Source: Chionoecetes opilio (Eukaryota; Arthropoda; Malacostraca; Decapoda; Majidae). Taken from it: a DNA stretch of 64,000 bases. The translations under genes were made by a program, and so were the position numbers. A model generated the notes under the pieces. It saw nothing but the letters and a program-made list of their open reading frames with translations. It did not search any database and had not been told where the DNA came from. The first letter of the stretch is position 1. Every line of letters begins with the position of its first letter. The stretch lies in NCBI GenBank assembly GCA_016584305.1, contig JACEEZ010016190.1, forward strand, positions 212,501-276,500. The letters run 5' to 3'. Positions 22,705-33,747 of this stretch are shown here, in pieces.

Positions 22705-23830
22705 AAACGATGACGTAGTTAGATCTAATTGAACAGAACACAAAAATACTAACAATGCACACCATTGTTACACGTCAAATCTGATAAAACACTTACTTTT
22801 CGCCGGAATTGTGTTGTCTCTCAACCACCTGACTTTATCTTTTCCATCAATAATCTGATTTAATTATATTCGGCAAGACATGGTATTGATGATGGTGATG
22901 GTGATGGTATTGGTAATTACGATGGTTATTGTTTCAGCGAGGGTAACACATTGATATAATTAAATGAATAAGAAATATTTGTATTCAATATACTTTTTGT
23001 TTTGTTTGCCTCTTAACCATATCTACGCCATCGATTCGCTGATTCATTGAGTGTATGACAAAAGACATGTAACTCCGTACATAATTAAATGCAAACACTA
23101 AAACAAATAGATAAGCTATATGTGAATTTCCGATGTTATTCTCTTCATTCTATTTTTTCCGACACGCGCACCGGCCACTAATGTACATGAATCTCACCTG
23201 CCAATTCATCCAAACAGCCTGAATGGGTAATACGTCCCCTAACACTACACATATATTCGTTTGGTCTCGTGCACATCTCTGTTACTCGCCACGTGCGTCA
23301 TCGAGGTATTCATGGTACACTTTTAGGTCCTTCCATTCCTGCTTTTCCTCCTCCCAATTCATCATACTCGTCGACATCTTAATTCGCGTATTACTTTCCT
23401 CCTTTCCACGTTGTCTGCTTTTCTCTCTGTCTATTCCTCTTATGTATTGTCTCTTTTCTTGTATTCTCCCCTCATTCTCTCATTTCTTGTTTGTCCTTCC
23501 CATCGTATCGTCTTTCCTCCTCTTCCTTCCACCATGTTGCTATTTTTTCTTCTCTCTTCCTTTCCCTCCCTTATTACCCTTTCAAGCACCTAACTTCCCC
23601 TATATCTGCTTCACATTTTTCCTCTTCTATTGCTTTATTTATTCTTTCATCCTACTAAGTCCACCAACTTGATCTCATCTCTTTTCCCTGTCAACTGAGC
23701 TGCTTTCTCTCTATCTACCGTCACTTCCTCCCTGTCTGCTTCTATCCCTGTAAGTTATGAGCTCCTTTCTGGCTCGCTCCAAACATCTGAAGTTTCCGCG
23801 TATTACACAGAATCATGAGTCATACTGGTG
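22705..23830. other. No recognisable gene; pyrimidine-rich part at 23380-23760
   Basis: There is no family motif on either strand. The right part is a degenerate C/T-rich tract on the plus strand, which explains the open Ser/Leu/Phe-rich reading at 23223-23672; I do not regard that as a gene. Confidence 0.6.
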
Positions 23831-23834
23831 AGAA

Positions 23835-24120
23835 AATGACGGCTTTGAAGTATGAAAAGCCTATGTTTGGGTCCCTGACAGAACTAGTGCACTAAGCTAT
23901 TAGGATAGGAAAGATCGCCACCCAGGGCAAACCCTGGGTATACTGGCAACCTAATCCCACATCTGGTTAAGTAACCAGGCTACACTCAGATCTGAAAGAA
24001 AAAGAAACACACGTCTGGCTACGCCGTGCCAACCCAGCTGAGGCCAGCGGCCCGCCAGCCGGCCCGGCATATCATAACCATCCCAATAAGCATCCCCGGG
24101 GAGAGGGGCTGAACACTTGG
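23835..24120. repeat. DIRS inverted terminal repeat (left)
   Basis: It pairs with 30465-30700. Shared blocks include CTAAGCTATTAGGATAG, CCCACATC, CCAGGCTA and GCCAGCCGGCCCGGCATATC. The outermost 50 bp are diverged. Confidence 0.8.
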
Positions 24121-24156
24121 TGGGGAAGGAAGGGTGGGAGGCCGAAGGCCGTGCAC

Positions 24157-24240
24157 TAGCTCTGTCAGGGATCCAAAAATAGGCTTTTCATACTACAAAG
24201 CCGTCATTTTAGGTCCCCTTAGAGCTAGTGCACTAAGCTA
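24157..24240. repeat. DIRS internal complementary region
   Basis: This segment (CTCTGTCAGGGATCC, AGGCTTTTCATACTACAAAG and GCCGTCATTTT) is the reverse complement of the extreme left end of the element at 23833-23900. In DIRS elements such a segment bridges the two inverted ends during circle formation. Confidence 0.75.
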
Positions 24241-24338
24241 CCTGCCACTTGGAGACGGGGCAAGAAGCCCCCGACCCCCGCGGGGAGTCAAAAAAGCAAC
24301 TGCACAAGAACAAAACGATACCACTAGTATACTCACCA

Positions 24339-25553
24339 GAATCAAGCGGAGACGTCAAGGGGAGGCCCGGCGTCCACCACCCCAGCCCCTCCGGACGGAG
24401 GGAGTCCCAAGGCAACACAGGGGTAGTCCACGACGGAGTGGGACAGGTAACAAGCCACGAAGCACGAGGCCGTACTCCACTGTCCCCCTTCCCGTACCCT
24501 CTCCAAGGAATGGGTACAGAGGAAGGCCAGAGACGCAGCAACACCCCGGACGTCATGGGCGCGAGGGGTGTGACCCGGATCCGCCGACTCGATGACGCCC
24601 CGGAGCCGGCCGGCAATCCCCCTGGTGGTGAGGGGACGACCAGTGACAGGATCGCGGAACAGGAACTGCAGGTCACACGCCCAGGGCTCGGAAGCATCCA
24701 GGTAACACCGGAGCTCCGAAACCGGGCACAAGGGGTGTGCGGCGTCCCCAGCAGACCAAGCCGGAACGACCACCGGTTGGAGACGGTGGTCCTCCCGCTC
24801 GTTCTTACCCAGCACCTTGGGCGAGAGGGTGAGGGAGACAGCGGAGCCGTCCCGCGAGAAGGTCGTCCACTGGGGGAAACGGGTCAGCGCCCTCAGCTAA
24901 GAAGCCCGAAACCCCGTAGCCAGGGCCACCAGGAACAAGGCCTTCTGAAGGAGGCGAGGTCCGGCAGCGTCGGACCTAAACTGGTCGCCCTGCAGGAACC
25001 GGAGAACCTTCTCCAGGGACCAGAAGGGGCCAGGACGACGGGGAGGGGGGTTTTGGTGGAACAAACCCCTCTTCAACAGGGTCACAGAACGCCGGTCCAG
25101 GACCAAACCCCAGCCGTATTTGAGGGGGTCAGCCAGGGCCGCCAGGTGAGTGGAGAGAGTAGCGGAGGACCTCCCACGGTCGTGGGCCAGGAAGGAGAGG
25201 AAATCCAGGACAACCGATTGAGAGACGTCACGGAGGCCCTTGAGTCTGAGGAACGACTGAAAAGCCTTCCAGTGAGACTGATACTGTCTCGTAGAGGACG
25301 GGCGAAGTGCCGCCAACATGTCCTCCGCTACCGTGTCCGAGACCGTCCGACGGAGAGAGGTACGGAGAAACTCCAGGCGTGTAGCTTCAAGGTGGAAAGA
25401 AGCCTGGCCGGGAGCTCCTCCAACAAAGCGAGGGCCCCTAGAGGAACAGGGGAGGGACACCAAGCCTTCATTTTCGGAAAAAACCAGGGTTTCGCCGGCC
25501 AGAGAGGAGCCACCATGGTCCCCTTTCCCCCTGTAGGAACGCAGTTGTTGCAT
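24339..25553 (-). pseudogene. DIRS tyrosine recombinase (one in-frame stop)
   Basis: The reading starts upstream of 25553 and runs to a stop near 24340. The SAM-like N-terminal part includes PSSTRQYQSHWKAFQSFL and LDFLSFLAHDRGRSSATL. The catalytic domain shows ATGFRAS, which holds the first Arg, HDVRGVAASLAF (the His-x-x-Arg box) and FVACYLSH with the Tyr nucleophile. The enzyme would integrate the circular DNA copy. A TAG codon follows GFRAS at about 24897, where the family has Glu (ELRAL), a one-base change; beyond it the same frame stays open through LTRFPQWTTFS to the end. It is otherwise intact, in contrast with the RT. Confidence 0.85.
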
Positions 25554-25619
25554 ACCTTAGGAGGACACGGTGCAGGGAGGGGGAAAACAGGAAAAAACAT
25601 GGCGCCACCTGTCCAGTTT

Positions 25620-26215
25620 CCGTGAGGGCCCCGGGCCCTCCCGCAGCTGCCCGGCCCCCTCGTCAAAAAGGCCTGTATTTGGGGCAGAGCGGGGGACGTG
25701 AAGGGGTCCACCCCCGGAGGCCCCACTCCCGACAGAGAGCCGCAAAGCGTCGGGCGAAGTGCCACTCCACCGACGACCCCCGGAAGCGAGAAGGGGGGGT
25801 CGGCCCACACATTTTCCCCTCCGGCAGGAGCCTGGCAAAAAAGATGAAGGTGGGGAAAAGGGGCCCCCAGGCCCAAGATCTGCTCCAAAGGGAAAAAAGA
25901 AGGGGGGATTTGGATTCCCTTGGCGGGCGAGACAGTGGACCGGACCATGTTGTCCATCTCGAAGCAGAGAGCCCTCCCCTCTGGGATCGGGGCGACGAAG
26001 GAAGAGAAGGAACCAGCAGTCCTTTACGTTGATGTGGGGGTCTGCGCTCCACCCCGGCCACCCGCCGAAACCCTGCCGGCCCCTCGGGGATTTGGGAGGG
26101 GCCCCCCCGACGTCCGACGATCCGACATCATGAAGCCCTAGGGGGCGGAGGCAGCCCCCCGGTCCACGCGGGAAAACCCCCTCCACCAACCACTGTCCCG
26201 TATGTGAGGGCCAGG
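25620..26215 (-). pseudogene. DIRS RNase H and linker region
   Basis: Frames alternate but the reading contains HINVK (RNase H motif of the HINVRELLAV kind), then a CLARQG block, a FFARLLPEG-like block and WHFARRFAALCREWGLRG, which matches the linker between RNase H and recombinase. It would degrade the RNA of the hybrid. Frameshifts lie in G and C runs at about 25860-26060. Confidence 0.7.
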
Positions 26216-26332
26216 GGGGACGGGCCGGAGCAAGTCGGGGGGTCGCCCCGGGAAACGGCTGTGTTCAACACGGACAAGGCGACGGGACGGATCGGCCTAT
26301 AGTAGGGTCATTGGGGCGATTCGTTCACATTA

Positions 26333-26600
26333 GGGAAAGGAAGTATTTTGAGAGTCTTATCCTAACTTTTTGTGCCGCTGAATCCAAAAAACGTATTTGG
26401 GTCACTCTTTAGCGGTAATTTTTTCGCGCAATGTGCTTTTTGGGAATTTTGGCAAAAAAATTGGCAATTACAAATTGCGAATGAAACCAGACTGTAGAAC
26501 CCTTTTTGGTAAAATTGAAGCTTTAAGAGTGATAAAATGTTATTTATACCCGTGGTTGTATCTGTTCGCTTTACGAACTAAAATAAAAATTAGAGATAAG
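26333..26600. repeat. Left terminal inverted repeat of the nuclease-type element
   Basis: About 265 bp that match the reverse complement of 28810-29075 with many small differences in homopolymers. From 26600 to 27040 the sequence is AT-rich and non-coding. Confidence 0.75.
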
Positions 26601-27309
26601 GGGAAAAAAATGGAAAAAAAAAAAAAGGAAAAATTTTGGCCTTAATTTTCACATCAAAAGTCAAAAATTTTTTTGGGCTGTATCGTTTCATAAAGGCACT
26701 ACCGTTGATTTTAGAAAATGGTAATTTTCTCTGCTGCCCCCTCATGGTGTTTTTTATCATACGGTATAAAATTTTCGCCAAATAAATGAAAAAATTTCAT
26801 TGGCTAAAATTTTTTAAAAAATTAGCTATAAACCCGTAAAAAAAAATAAATTCATTTATATACGCACATTTCCTTCCCGGGGTTCGCAATGAAATGTGTG
26901 TCATTTGCGGTGCAATAAGGAGAGGGCCTTCGACCTCACCCCAAAGGAGGATTTTCGGAGTTGCGGGGCCAAGTGGGCTTCGAAAGGTGAATTCGTAGAG
27001 GCCACAGGAGTCCTCTAGAAGGGACGTGGTCGTGGCACCGACAGTGCTTTGCAAAAATCCAGCCCCCCAAATTCGCGGGGCCCCCCCGACGGAGTGAGCA
27101 ACAGGAACAGCAACGAAAAAAAAGTGCCTCCGGGGTTCTGGAAAGATAAACGCGCGGTCTCCACGGCCTCAAAAAACCCCCTTATCCTCTCGCGTGCTGG
27201 TCCTCAAGGATGGCTATCCTTCAGCGAAACCCGTTTTCCGGCTCAGCAAATTTTAAGGGGACCGGGTTTGGGATCCCCCCCTGCGAGATTTTCCCCCAAA
27301 AGGGGTGTT

Positions 27310-28385
27310 GGCTAGGGGTTTTGCCCCTTGTCTTTGACAGGTACGACATCGGCGCGTCCCTCAAAGACAAACGGGGAACAGCGAGCCCGAGGTGGAGGAA
27401 CGATATCGCACCAAAGCAGCGACGGGGATAAAAGCGGAATGACCATGACAAACATCTTGTCCACCAAAAGCCCCCAAGAATGCTATGCCCTTTCTCTTGC
27501 CTCCCAAATCCAGCACCATTCATGGGGTTTAGCGTCGCTGCGCGTGGCGCGACAAGCCGTGGCAACTTCGGGAAACCTACGGAGCCAATTTCCTTCCAGA
27601 ACAAGAGGAAGCGGAACTAAGATGTTATACCCTCTCTCCATGCTCGACAAAAGATGTGGAGGCAACCGTAGTTTCCCCGGACAGACGCCTCGTCCTTCCC
27701 TCGACACTTCCCAAGAAAAACCTCCCAACACGGCCCCAGCGGGCCCCAGACGCTTTCAACGTTCAGTCATCCACGATGAATGGCTCTCACCGGAGTGATC
27801 ACGTCCTTCATGCTCTGATGGTTGCGACACCACTTGCGCCCTCTTCAGGAAAGGCAAGTTGCAAGTTTGGGCCTGTTTTCCAGGCGGCCGACCAGGAAAC
27901 CCCTCGCGTTGGGGTACATCCGAAGCCCTGGTCCCGACGCAAGAGGGGCCTGGACGTGCTGGCCGATTCGTGAGCAAAATTTTTAGGGATTCCCTGCTCT
28001 CTCCGCGGGCGAGGGGGGGACGGCACTTCAGAGAAGAAGGTTGGAGCACCCCTGGCCTCTCCGACATTTCAACGCCCCCACCCGCTCATTTTGCGAGCCC
28101 AGCTACAGGCCGGGGTCGTCTGGGAGGGGGTGTGAAAAGGATTTGGTGACCCTCGACCCGCCCAAAGTAGGCTAGGGACCAAACTGGCGCCTTCCCCCTT
28201 CCACCCTGCCTCCCGCCCCGCAAATATCATGGATGGGTGCAGTGCGGATGCAAGACGAACTGCTGACCAATCGCTGCGGGGGGCAACGCCTGCGACTCCT
28301 TTTCGGAGTTTTGCGATTGTTTCCCCGAGAGGGCATAAACGACGAGGAAGATGGGCTGAGGACGTCGATGGCTAGACGACTAGAT
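27310..28385 (+). pseudogene. Transposon-associated protein with PIN/FEN-like signature and CXC-type C-terminus
   Basis: Short blocks in changing frames spell a known but functionally obscure invertebrate family. They are VFDRYDIGASLKDK (27330), an EEADT-like block (27605), a VVSPDTDVLVL-like block (27665-27700, one base missing), HALMGCDTT followed by FRKGK (27808-27855, one frameshift) and a Cys-rich end with W-V-x-C-x-C-K-T-x-C and C-D-C-F-P-E (28233-28320). D-T-D and G-C-D-T-T resemble acidic motifs of PIN/FEN nucleases; this is inference. The Cys-rich tail resembles CXC zinc-binding modules. At least six frameshifts, most in homopolymers. Function unknown; nuclease activity not demonstrated by sequence alone. 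Confidence 0.6.
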
Positions 28386-28574
28386 ATTGTTTTTTTTTTT
28401 TTGTAACCCCCCCCTCGCTATCGCAAGTAAAAGGGGTTTTTTTTTTGGGTTTTAATTTTATTTTCCCCAAAAAAAACGGGGAGGAATCGGTTTGTTGTTT
28501 GAAAAAATTTTTTGTTCGGATTAATACTCGGGGGCACTTCGGGGGAAAAAAGGGGTTTCGCTTCACCCCTTTGG

Positions 28575-29075
28575 TGAAGGAAGTATTTTGAGGGTCTATC
28601 CTAAGCTTTTTTTATTGAAATACCCTGTTTACGAAAAAATTTTTACCCCCCTTGCACAAAATTCGTTAATTAAAGTGTCCTAAGAACAATTTTGTTTTTT
28701 TTACTTTTTTTTACTAATTAAAATTTTGTTTTTATTTATAAGAACTCAGGCTTTAAGGCCCAAAATTATTCCCTTATATATTTTTTCCCCCAAATTTTTT
28801 CCCCTTTTTTCTAATTTTTCCCTTATAGATCAGTAATCCGAAAGATACAACCACGGGTCTCAAAACATTTTATGACCTTAAAAAGCTCAATTGAGTCCAA
28901 AAAGAGGTCTTACACATCTGGTTTCATTCTGCAATTTTTAATTCCAATTTTAGCCAAAAGCCAAATTGCAAATTGCGGAAAAAAATTACCGCAACGAGTG
29001 ACCCCCAAATACGATTTTTTGGATCAGGGGGCACAAAAAGTTAGGATAAGACCCTCAAAATACTTTCCCTTTACC
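28575..29075. repeat. Candidate MITE of the same TIR family
   Basis: GAAGGAAGTATTTTGAGGGT at 28570 faces its inverted copy ending at 29075, giving a 500-bp AT-rich, non-coding unit. Either a MITE inserted in the larger element or a rearranged right end. Confidence 0.55.
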
Positions 29076-29085
29076 TAAGGGGAAC

Positions 29086-30060
29086 GAAAGCCTTTTTTCC
29101 GCCCAAGTGCCCCACTACAGGGGAGTGACCTTGGGCGAGTTAGCGAGCCCCAGAAGGGACTCCCAATGCCCCCCTTGACAAAAAACGGGACACCGAGGCC
29201 CGGAAGAGGCGTTGATGAAGCTTGGGGCCGAATTTTACCCCCGAGATGCGGACCGCAGCCCAACGGGAGTCCCATTGCAGCCCAGCCAAGAAGCGGGGGA
29301 GGGGGGGGGGTTGGGGCGGATTTCCCCTTGTTAAAAAGGAACCCAACTCCGCCGCCACCGCTAAGCTCGGTCCAGCATGCGAACCGTTCCTCCTGGGACG
29401 GGGGGGACACCACCAAACGGCCAAAAACATGAGGGAAATCCCCCTCAGACACCATCAGCTGAGCCACCACCTTGGGAGCCGCGTAAAAACCCCCGGAGTG
29501 ATGGAGGGGGCCAAGGGTAGCGGTGAACTGCCACGTGTCCGATCCCACCTGGAAAGGCAGGAAGCGCCGGAACCCAGGATGAATGGGGGCCCCGCCCCGT
29601 AGGCGTCCCTTTAGATCGAGGGGCGCACCAGTCCCCTTGCCTCCGCCGAAAGGCGGACCTGGGCCAAGGGCGCATACGGAACCTGTGGTTGCGCCAAATC
29701 CCTTTGGGGGGTGAGGGCCCGGAAAAGCCGCCCTTTGAAGATCCTTCTTGGGTACGTAAAAATGCGGGAAAGAAAGACCCTTTCCCGCGCCTTCTCCACA
29801 CCCCGGAGGGGTGCATTTTTCCGGCACGTGGGCGGCGACACTGGGAGCCCGGGGCCAAGAAGAAGGTCCCCCGAAGGGGCGCAGGGCAATCCGGGCCAAA
29901 AAGACCCTTTGGACCCCCTGGCGGCCCAAACCTTTCGCGGCCCGGCTGCCCGAAACCCGGACAGGAGGCCCGGAAAGGGGGGCTCAGAAGCGAGAGCGAC
30001 CCTTGGAGGGAAAGGGTTTTGGCTGTAGCGGGTCCCGAGCGAAAGGCCCGAGACCCAGAG
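29086..30060 (-). pseudogene. DIRS reverse transcriptase
   Basis: The minus-strand reading includes SEPPFPGLLSGF (N-terminal RT segment, near 29980), VPKKDL-like (29760), LDLKGRL-like (29610), HPGFRRFLPFQVGSDTWQFT (29530-29590), APKVVAQL (29470), a VHV...LVVSPSQEE block (29400) and GLQWDSRWAAVRIS (29250-29290). This order is that of DIRS/Ngaro RTs. The YLDD-type catalytic motif is disrupted at about 29420 (FGRLVV). Frames shift many times at G and C runs. The reading ends at the insertion point near 29086 in LGSLTRPRSLP. Confidence 0.8.
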
Positions 30061-30333
30061 CCCTGATCCGGAAAGGCCACCCCGACTGGGGCGACGAGGG
30101 TCTGGGGGCCATCCAACGGGGTGACGTTCCTGGACTGCCCTTCCCCACGAAAAAAACCCCCACGAAAAACTGTGGACCCCCTTCCGGAACCACCGGCCCC
30201 AGACGGTCTGGGGCCCCGGGGAACACCAGAGTACGGTGGGGGGGGATCGGGCGATGTAAACACAGTGGGCCCAAACCCGGGATGAGGAAGAAAAACCCTT
30301 TAGCCCGTGAACCCACAGAAGGTTACGAAGCAT
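30060..30333 (-). pseudogene. DIRS N-terminal ORF region (Gag-like position)
   Basis: Open minus-strand reading upstream of the RT without a recognised motif. By position it would be the Gag or RT leader of the DIRS element; the assignment is positional only. Sequence from 30333 to 30465 holds no recognisable feature. Confidence 0.35.
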
Positions 30334-30464
30334 AATGGGTAAAAAAACTTACAAAACACCCACGTAACCGAAAAAACCAGCAGGTGCTCACCATACAAGC
30401 CAGAAAAGAAAAAAAACGTGGGACAGGGGGGCGCAGCAGGGTTGACCGTGAAGGCAAAAACAAA

Positions 30465-30705
30465 ATGATATGCCGGGCCGGCTGGCGGGGCCCCTGGCCT
30501 GGTGGGTTGGCCGGGGTTGCCCGGGCGTGTTTTTCTTTTTTATTAGATCTGAGTTAGCCTGGTTCTTTAAACCGATGTGGGGTTAGGTTGGGCCAGTTTT
30601 CCCCCGGGTTTGCCCCGGGGGGGCGAAACTTTCTATCCTAATAGCTTAGTGGGATAGCCTAAGGGGGCCTAAAAAAAAACACTCTGGTTGGGAAATAAAA
30701 CTTTG
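30465..30705. repeat. DIRS inverted terminal repeat (right)
   Basis: Reverse complement of the left end: ATGATATGCCGGGCCGGCTG, AGATCTGAGTTAGCCTGGTT and CTATCCTAATAGCTTAG. G and C runs are longer than in the left copy. Confidence 0.8.
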
Positions 30706-30819
30706 GGGTGGGGGTTTAATTATTCTTCAATCGAGGGTGCTTGAGACTCAATGCCCCGAAAATAGTTGCATTATGGGGTGAAAGTGTCAACAGATAGTGA
30801 GTGAGTTTTGCTGTATCAA

Positions 30820-30867
30820 AACACACACACACACACACGCACACAGACACACACACACACACGCACG

Positions 30868-30923
<56 letters not shown>

Positions 30924-30968
30924 ACACACACACACACACACACCACACATACACACACATACACACAT
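30820..30968. repeat. (CA)n microsatellite with CG steps
   Basis: About 150 bp of CA repeats with a CGCGCGCG stretch near 30863. Confidence 0.95.
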
Positions 30969-31039
30969 TTAGAAAGGGAAGATAATGCGTTTCAAGTTTG
31001 TTGAGATTTTATACCAGGGTATCAGAAAGATAAGAAAAC

Positions 31040-31760
31040 ATCTTGGTAGATAATATGTATCTGGATTTTAAGAAAGCTCTTGACAGTACGTCATCAAAGA
31101 CTTATATTGAAACTACATCATAATGGAGTATTCATGGAAGTTTATTGAGATGGATGAAAATACTTTCTATGCGGAAGGTAAATGAGAACAGTGTTAGGAG
31201 GAAAATTCTTCTCATGGAAGGACGTAACAAGTGGAGTCGCTCAGGGCTGAGTATTAACACCAATTGTGTTTTTAATTTGTATAAATTATATAGGAAAATG
31301 TTGCAGAAGGAAGCTATATTAATATGTTTGCTAATGATGCCAAAATACAAAGACTGTTAATAATGAAGATTGCTACAAGAAATTGCAAGATAATTTTGAT
31401 GAATTTAATATATGGAGTGACAGATGGCAGATGGAATTTAATGCAGATAAGTGCCATGTTATCACATTTGATATAAGTGCTAGAAGACCACAGTGGAAGC
31501 ATAAGTTTGGAATTAGCATATCAAAATAATTAATAAAAGATAGATATGTGGGTGTAATAATAATTAAGAAAATAACACCAGAAGATCACATGCACGAGAA
31601 ATATAGAAGTATGTATGCACAGTTGGCAAATATGAGAAAGCCCTTCTACATAAAGCATCTAAAGTATCTACATATGTAGATGAAGCGATGGTAAAAAAAC
31701 CACATCATTCAAAAAACCGACATTGGAATATGCGGCAGTGATATGGAGCACACACTTTAA
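31040..31760 (+). pseudogene. CR1-like LINE RT fragment
   Basis: VDNMYLDFKKALDS (31045-31090) is palm motif A; it is followed by LLRWMKILSMRKVNE, a VTSGVAQG-like block (31225), a MFANDAK-like motif C (31325) and LQDNFDEFNIWSDRWQMEFN with ADKCHV (31385-31460). At motif C the reading has TTTGCTAATGATGCC, so Asn-Asp replaces the usual Asp-Asp. Several frameshifts. Both ends are truncated. Confidence 0.8.
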
Positions 31761-31894
31761 GAAACATATTTCGCCCAAAATTTCCCCAAAATCGATTCCC
31801 CAAAAAACGGGATCCATTTTCCATACATGGGCGGATAAGGCCTCAGTATAGAATAAGAAACTGTTAGGGAATCAAAATGGACGGAGATGCCACA

Positions 31895-32245
31895 GGACAC
31901 GTAACTTCTAAAAAGCTGATTTAGTAAGAGATAAGATGTGATATTTCCAGTTTAGATTTTTAGTAAAGGATAGCCCAAGAATGTTAATTTTAGATGGAAA
32001 TAATTTAAAGTCATTGAAGAAAAGGGGATGATAGTGTGGACGGTTATGTCGAGTAGATAGGTGAAGAAATGTGTTTTTTGAGGCAATTAACAAAATAAGG
32101 TGTGCTTTGCCCCATTCAAAAACTAAAGAAAGATAAGGCAGGCGTTCTATGGCATCCCTCATTGTAATACTTAATTCCTATAGATTGGGATGAACGTCTA
32201 GTAAACGACGTTGAAAAATGCAGGGTAGAGTCCTTAGCGTAAAAG
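31895..32245 (-). pseudogene. Jockey LINE RT fragment
   Basis: The minus-strand reading RRDAIERL-like, FLHLSTRHN, LFFNDFKLFPSKINILGLSF and TKNLNWKYHI matches the segment at 44640-44920 of the Jockey element at 42.1-45.6 kb. It covers only the part after the catalytic YADD. Confidence 0.85.
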
Positions 32246-32497
32246 TGGATAGGACATTAGATCATGTTAATAATGTACTATTACAGGTCATACCGTCATG
32301 TATTGCTCTTGTCTGTTGGCACACACTGAACACAGTCACCAGAACACAACGGTAACAATTTGTGATCACAGAGGAAGAGGAGGAAGAGAGGGAGGCCTGT
32401 AAGAAAGATAAAGCAAAGAAGAAGGTGCAAGACTCCACCATTCTGGCTACACTCTGTTATTATCAACTATCTATATTAATAAAAGCGAAAGTGTGTA

Positions 32498-32616
<119 letters not shown>

Positions 32617-32884
32617 TATAGGTTTTCCCCCCCCCGTGGCGGAATCCCATCATATACCACATTTTTGGAACCAGGTTGACCAGGGGAAGGTTTTAAGCCC
32701 ATTTATGAGATGATCCGATCACTTTTTTTTTTTTTTTTAGCAGCCTATTAGCGATAATTGTGAAAAAAAGTGGGTTGCGAGAATGGGCCCCAGACATAAC
32801 TACGTCACGGTTTGTTTACATCGGTGCATTGTGGGGATAAGGCGGGGTCGCCGCGGGTGGACCTACGAAGGGAAAACTACAGCG

Positions 32885-33215
32885 ATGGAAGAATTTCGAG
32901 TTATTTTGCGCGAAATTGATATTCCAGGTGCTATATTACTGTGCTCTGTTCTCGCTGACAACACTATAGAGAAGACCTGAGGTAATGGCTGATGTGCAGA
33001 GGCTTCTAAACCAAGAAAACAGAGTCATAACAGAGCCTCGTCAAAAGGTAAGCAACTGGTAGGTACGTAATGTGTCCCTACCACTCGCTTACTTCTTAAT
33101 GAGACTCTGCTGTGACTTTTTCCTGGTTTAGAAGCCTTCGCACATCAACCATCACCTCAGGTCTTCTCTATGTTGTCAGCGAGCACGGAAATATAGCACC
33201 TGGAATATCAATTTC
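32885..33215. repeat. Inner inverted repeat, SAP-like coding relic
   Basis: Left arm GAAATTGATATTCCAGGTGC at about 32920; inverted copy ends at about 33215. In one frame the arm begins MEEFRVILREIDIPGA, and in the right arm a WLMCEGF, KKS, LIKK-type order can be followed. This resembles small SAP-type helical modules found beside transposons, but stops interrupt it. The identity is a weak inference; the inversion is directly visible. The mirror pair lies at 35705-36035. Confidence 0.5.
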
Positions 33216-33747
33216 GCCCAAAAATCGATTTTTTTTTCATCGTCGTAATCTTCTCTTTGTATGTTGTACATATTCATGGTTATGATAGTATTAAAATACC
33301 TTATTAATTGAGTTCCTTTTGTTGTCTTTCCTCATAATAAGTAGTGCTACATCATGGTTTAAGTGTTACTTGACGAGCCAATGAATACTCTTGAGTCTAT
33401 ACCAACATCACCAACCTTTGCTTTGATTTATCTTATTACTCCATCCATAAACAAGTTGCATAACCACGGTGACATTACCCATCCTTGCCTCATGGTACCT
33501 GCATGGTACTGTCGTCTACCGATATTTTTGCCCCTACACAAATTGGGAAAACTCGCCGACAGTAATGGTTAGGTTGGTATCCGGTCATTTCGCCCACATG
33601 CCATTTCGCCACACCATGGAGTCATTTCGCCCACAGGTCATTTCGCCCACATTATGGAGTCCTTTCGCCCACACTATGGAGTCTATAGGAGCTAGGAGGT
33701 TAGGTTATATTTGTTTAGTGTGTCGAGAACCTCCAACATCCCGCTAG

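Larger units (their letters stand above)
26333..29075 (+). mobile_element. TIR element with nuclease-like, Cys-tailed protein, inserted in DIRS
   Basis: The two ends are inverted copies of each other: AAGTATTTTGAGAGTCTTAT at 26340 and, on the opposite strand at 29075, the same with GGGTC; similarity continues for about 260 bp inwards (TTTTTGTGCC, TTTGGGTCACTC, GAAACCAGA, CCCGTGGTTGTATCT). A third end copy in plus orientation at 28578 suggests a 500-bp MITE of the same family nested at the right side. DIRS sequence resumes on both sides (RT to 29086, RNase H from 26330). The target duplication is not clear. The coding region is at 27310-28385. Confidence 0.7.
23835..30705 (-). mobile_element. 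DIRS-type tyrosine-recombinase retrotransposon
   Basis: Read on the minus strand: inverted terminal repeat, N-terminal ORF region, RT, RNase H, tyrosine recombinase, inverted terminal repeat and an internal complementary segment. This arrangement (no integrase, inverted ends) defines DIRS. The end segments at 23885-24080 and 30470-30650 are reverse complements (AAGCTATTAGGATAG, CAGATCT and GCCGGCCCGGCATATCAT). Without the 2.75-kb insert at 26333-29075 the length is about 4.1 kb, in the normal DIRS range. RT is frame-broken; the recombinase is nearly open. Confidence 0.85.

Noticed and set aside
23223..23672. 149-residue membrane-like protein
   Set aside because: The hydrophobic Ser/Leu/Phe composition comes from a C/T-rich tract; no family features.
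24249..25625. 458-residue plus-strand ORF
   Set aside because: It is the shadow of the DIRS recombinase on the opposite strand; its composition is Arg/Gly/Pro-rich without domains, while the minus strand shows clear recombinase motifs.
32783..32980. Short ORF with EEFRVILREIDIPGA, mirrored at 35939-36136
   Set aside because: Duplicated by the palindrome, interrupted by stops; kept only as a possible SAP-like relic, not as a gene.
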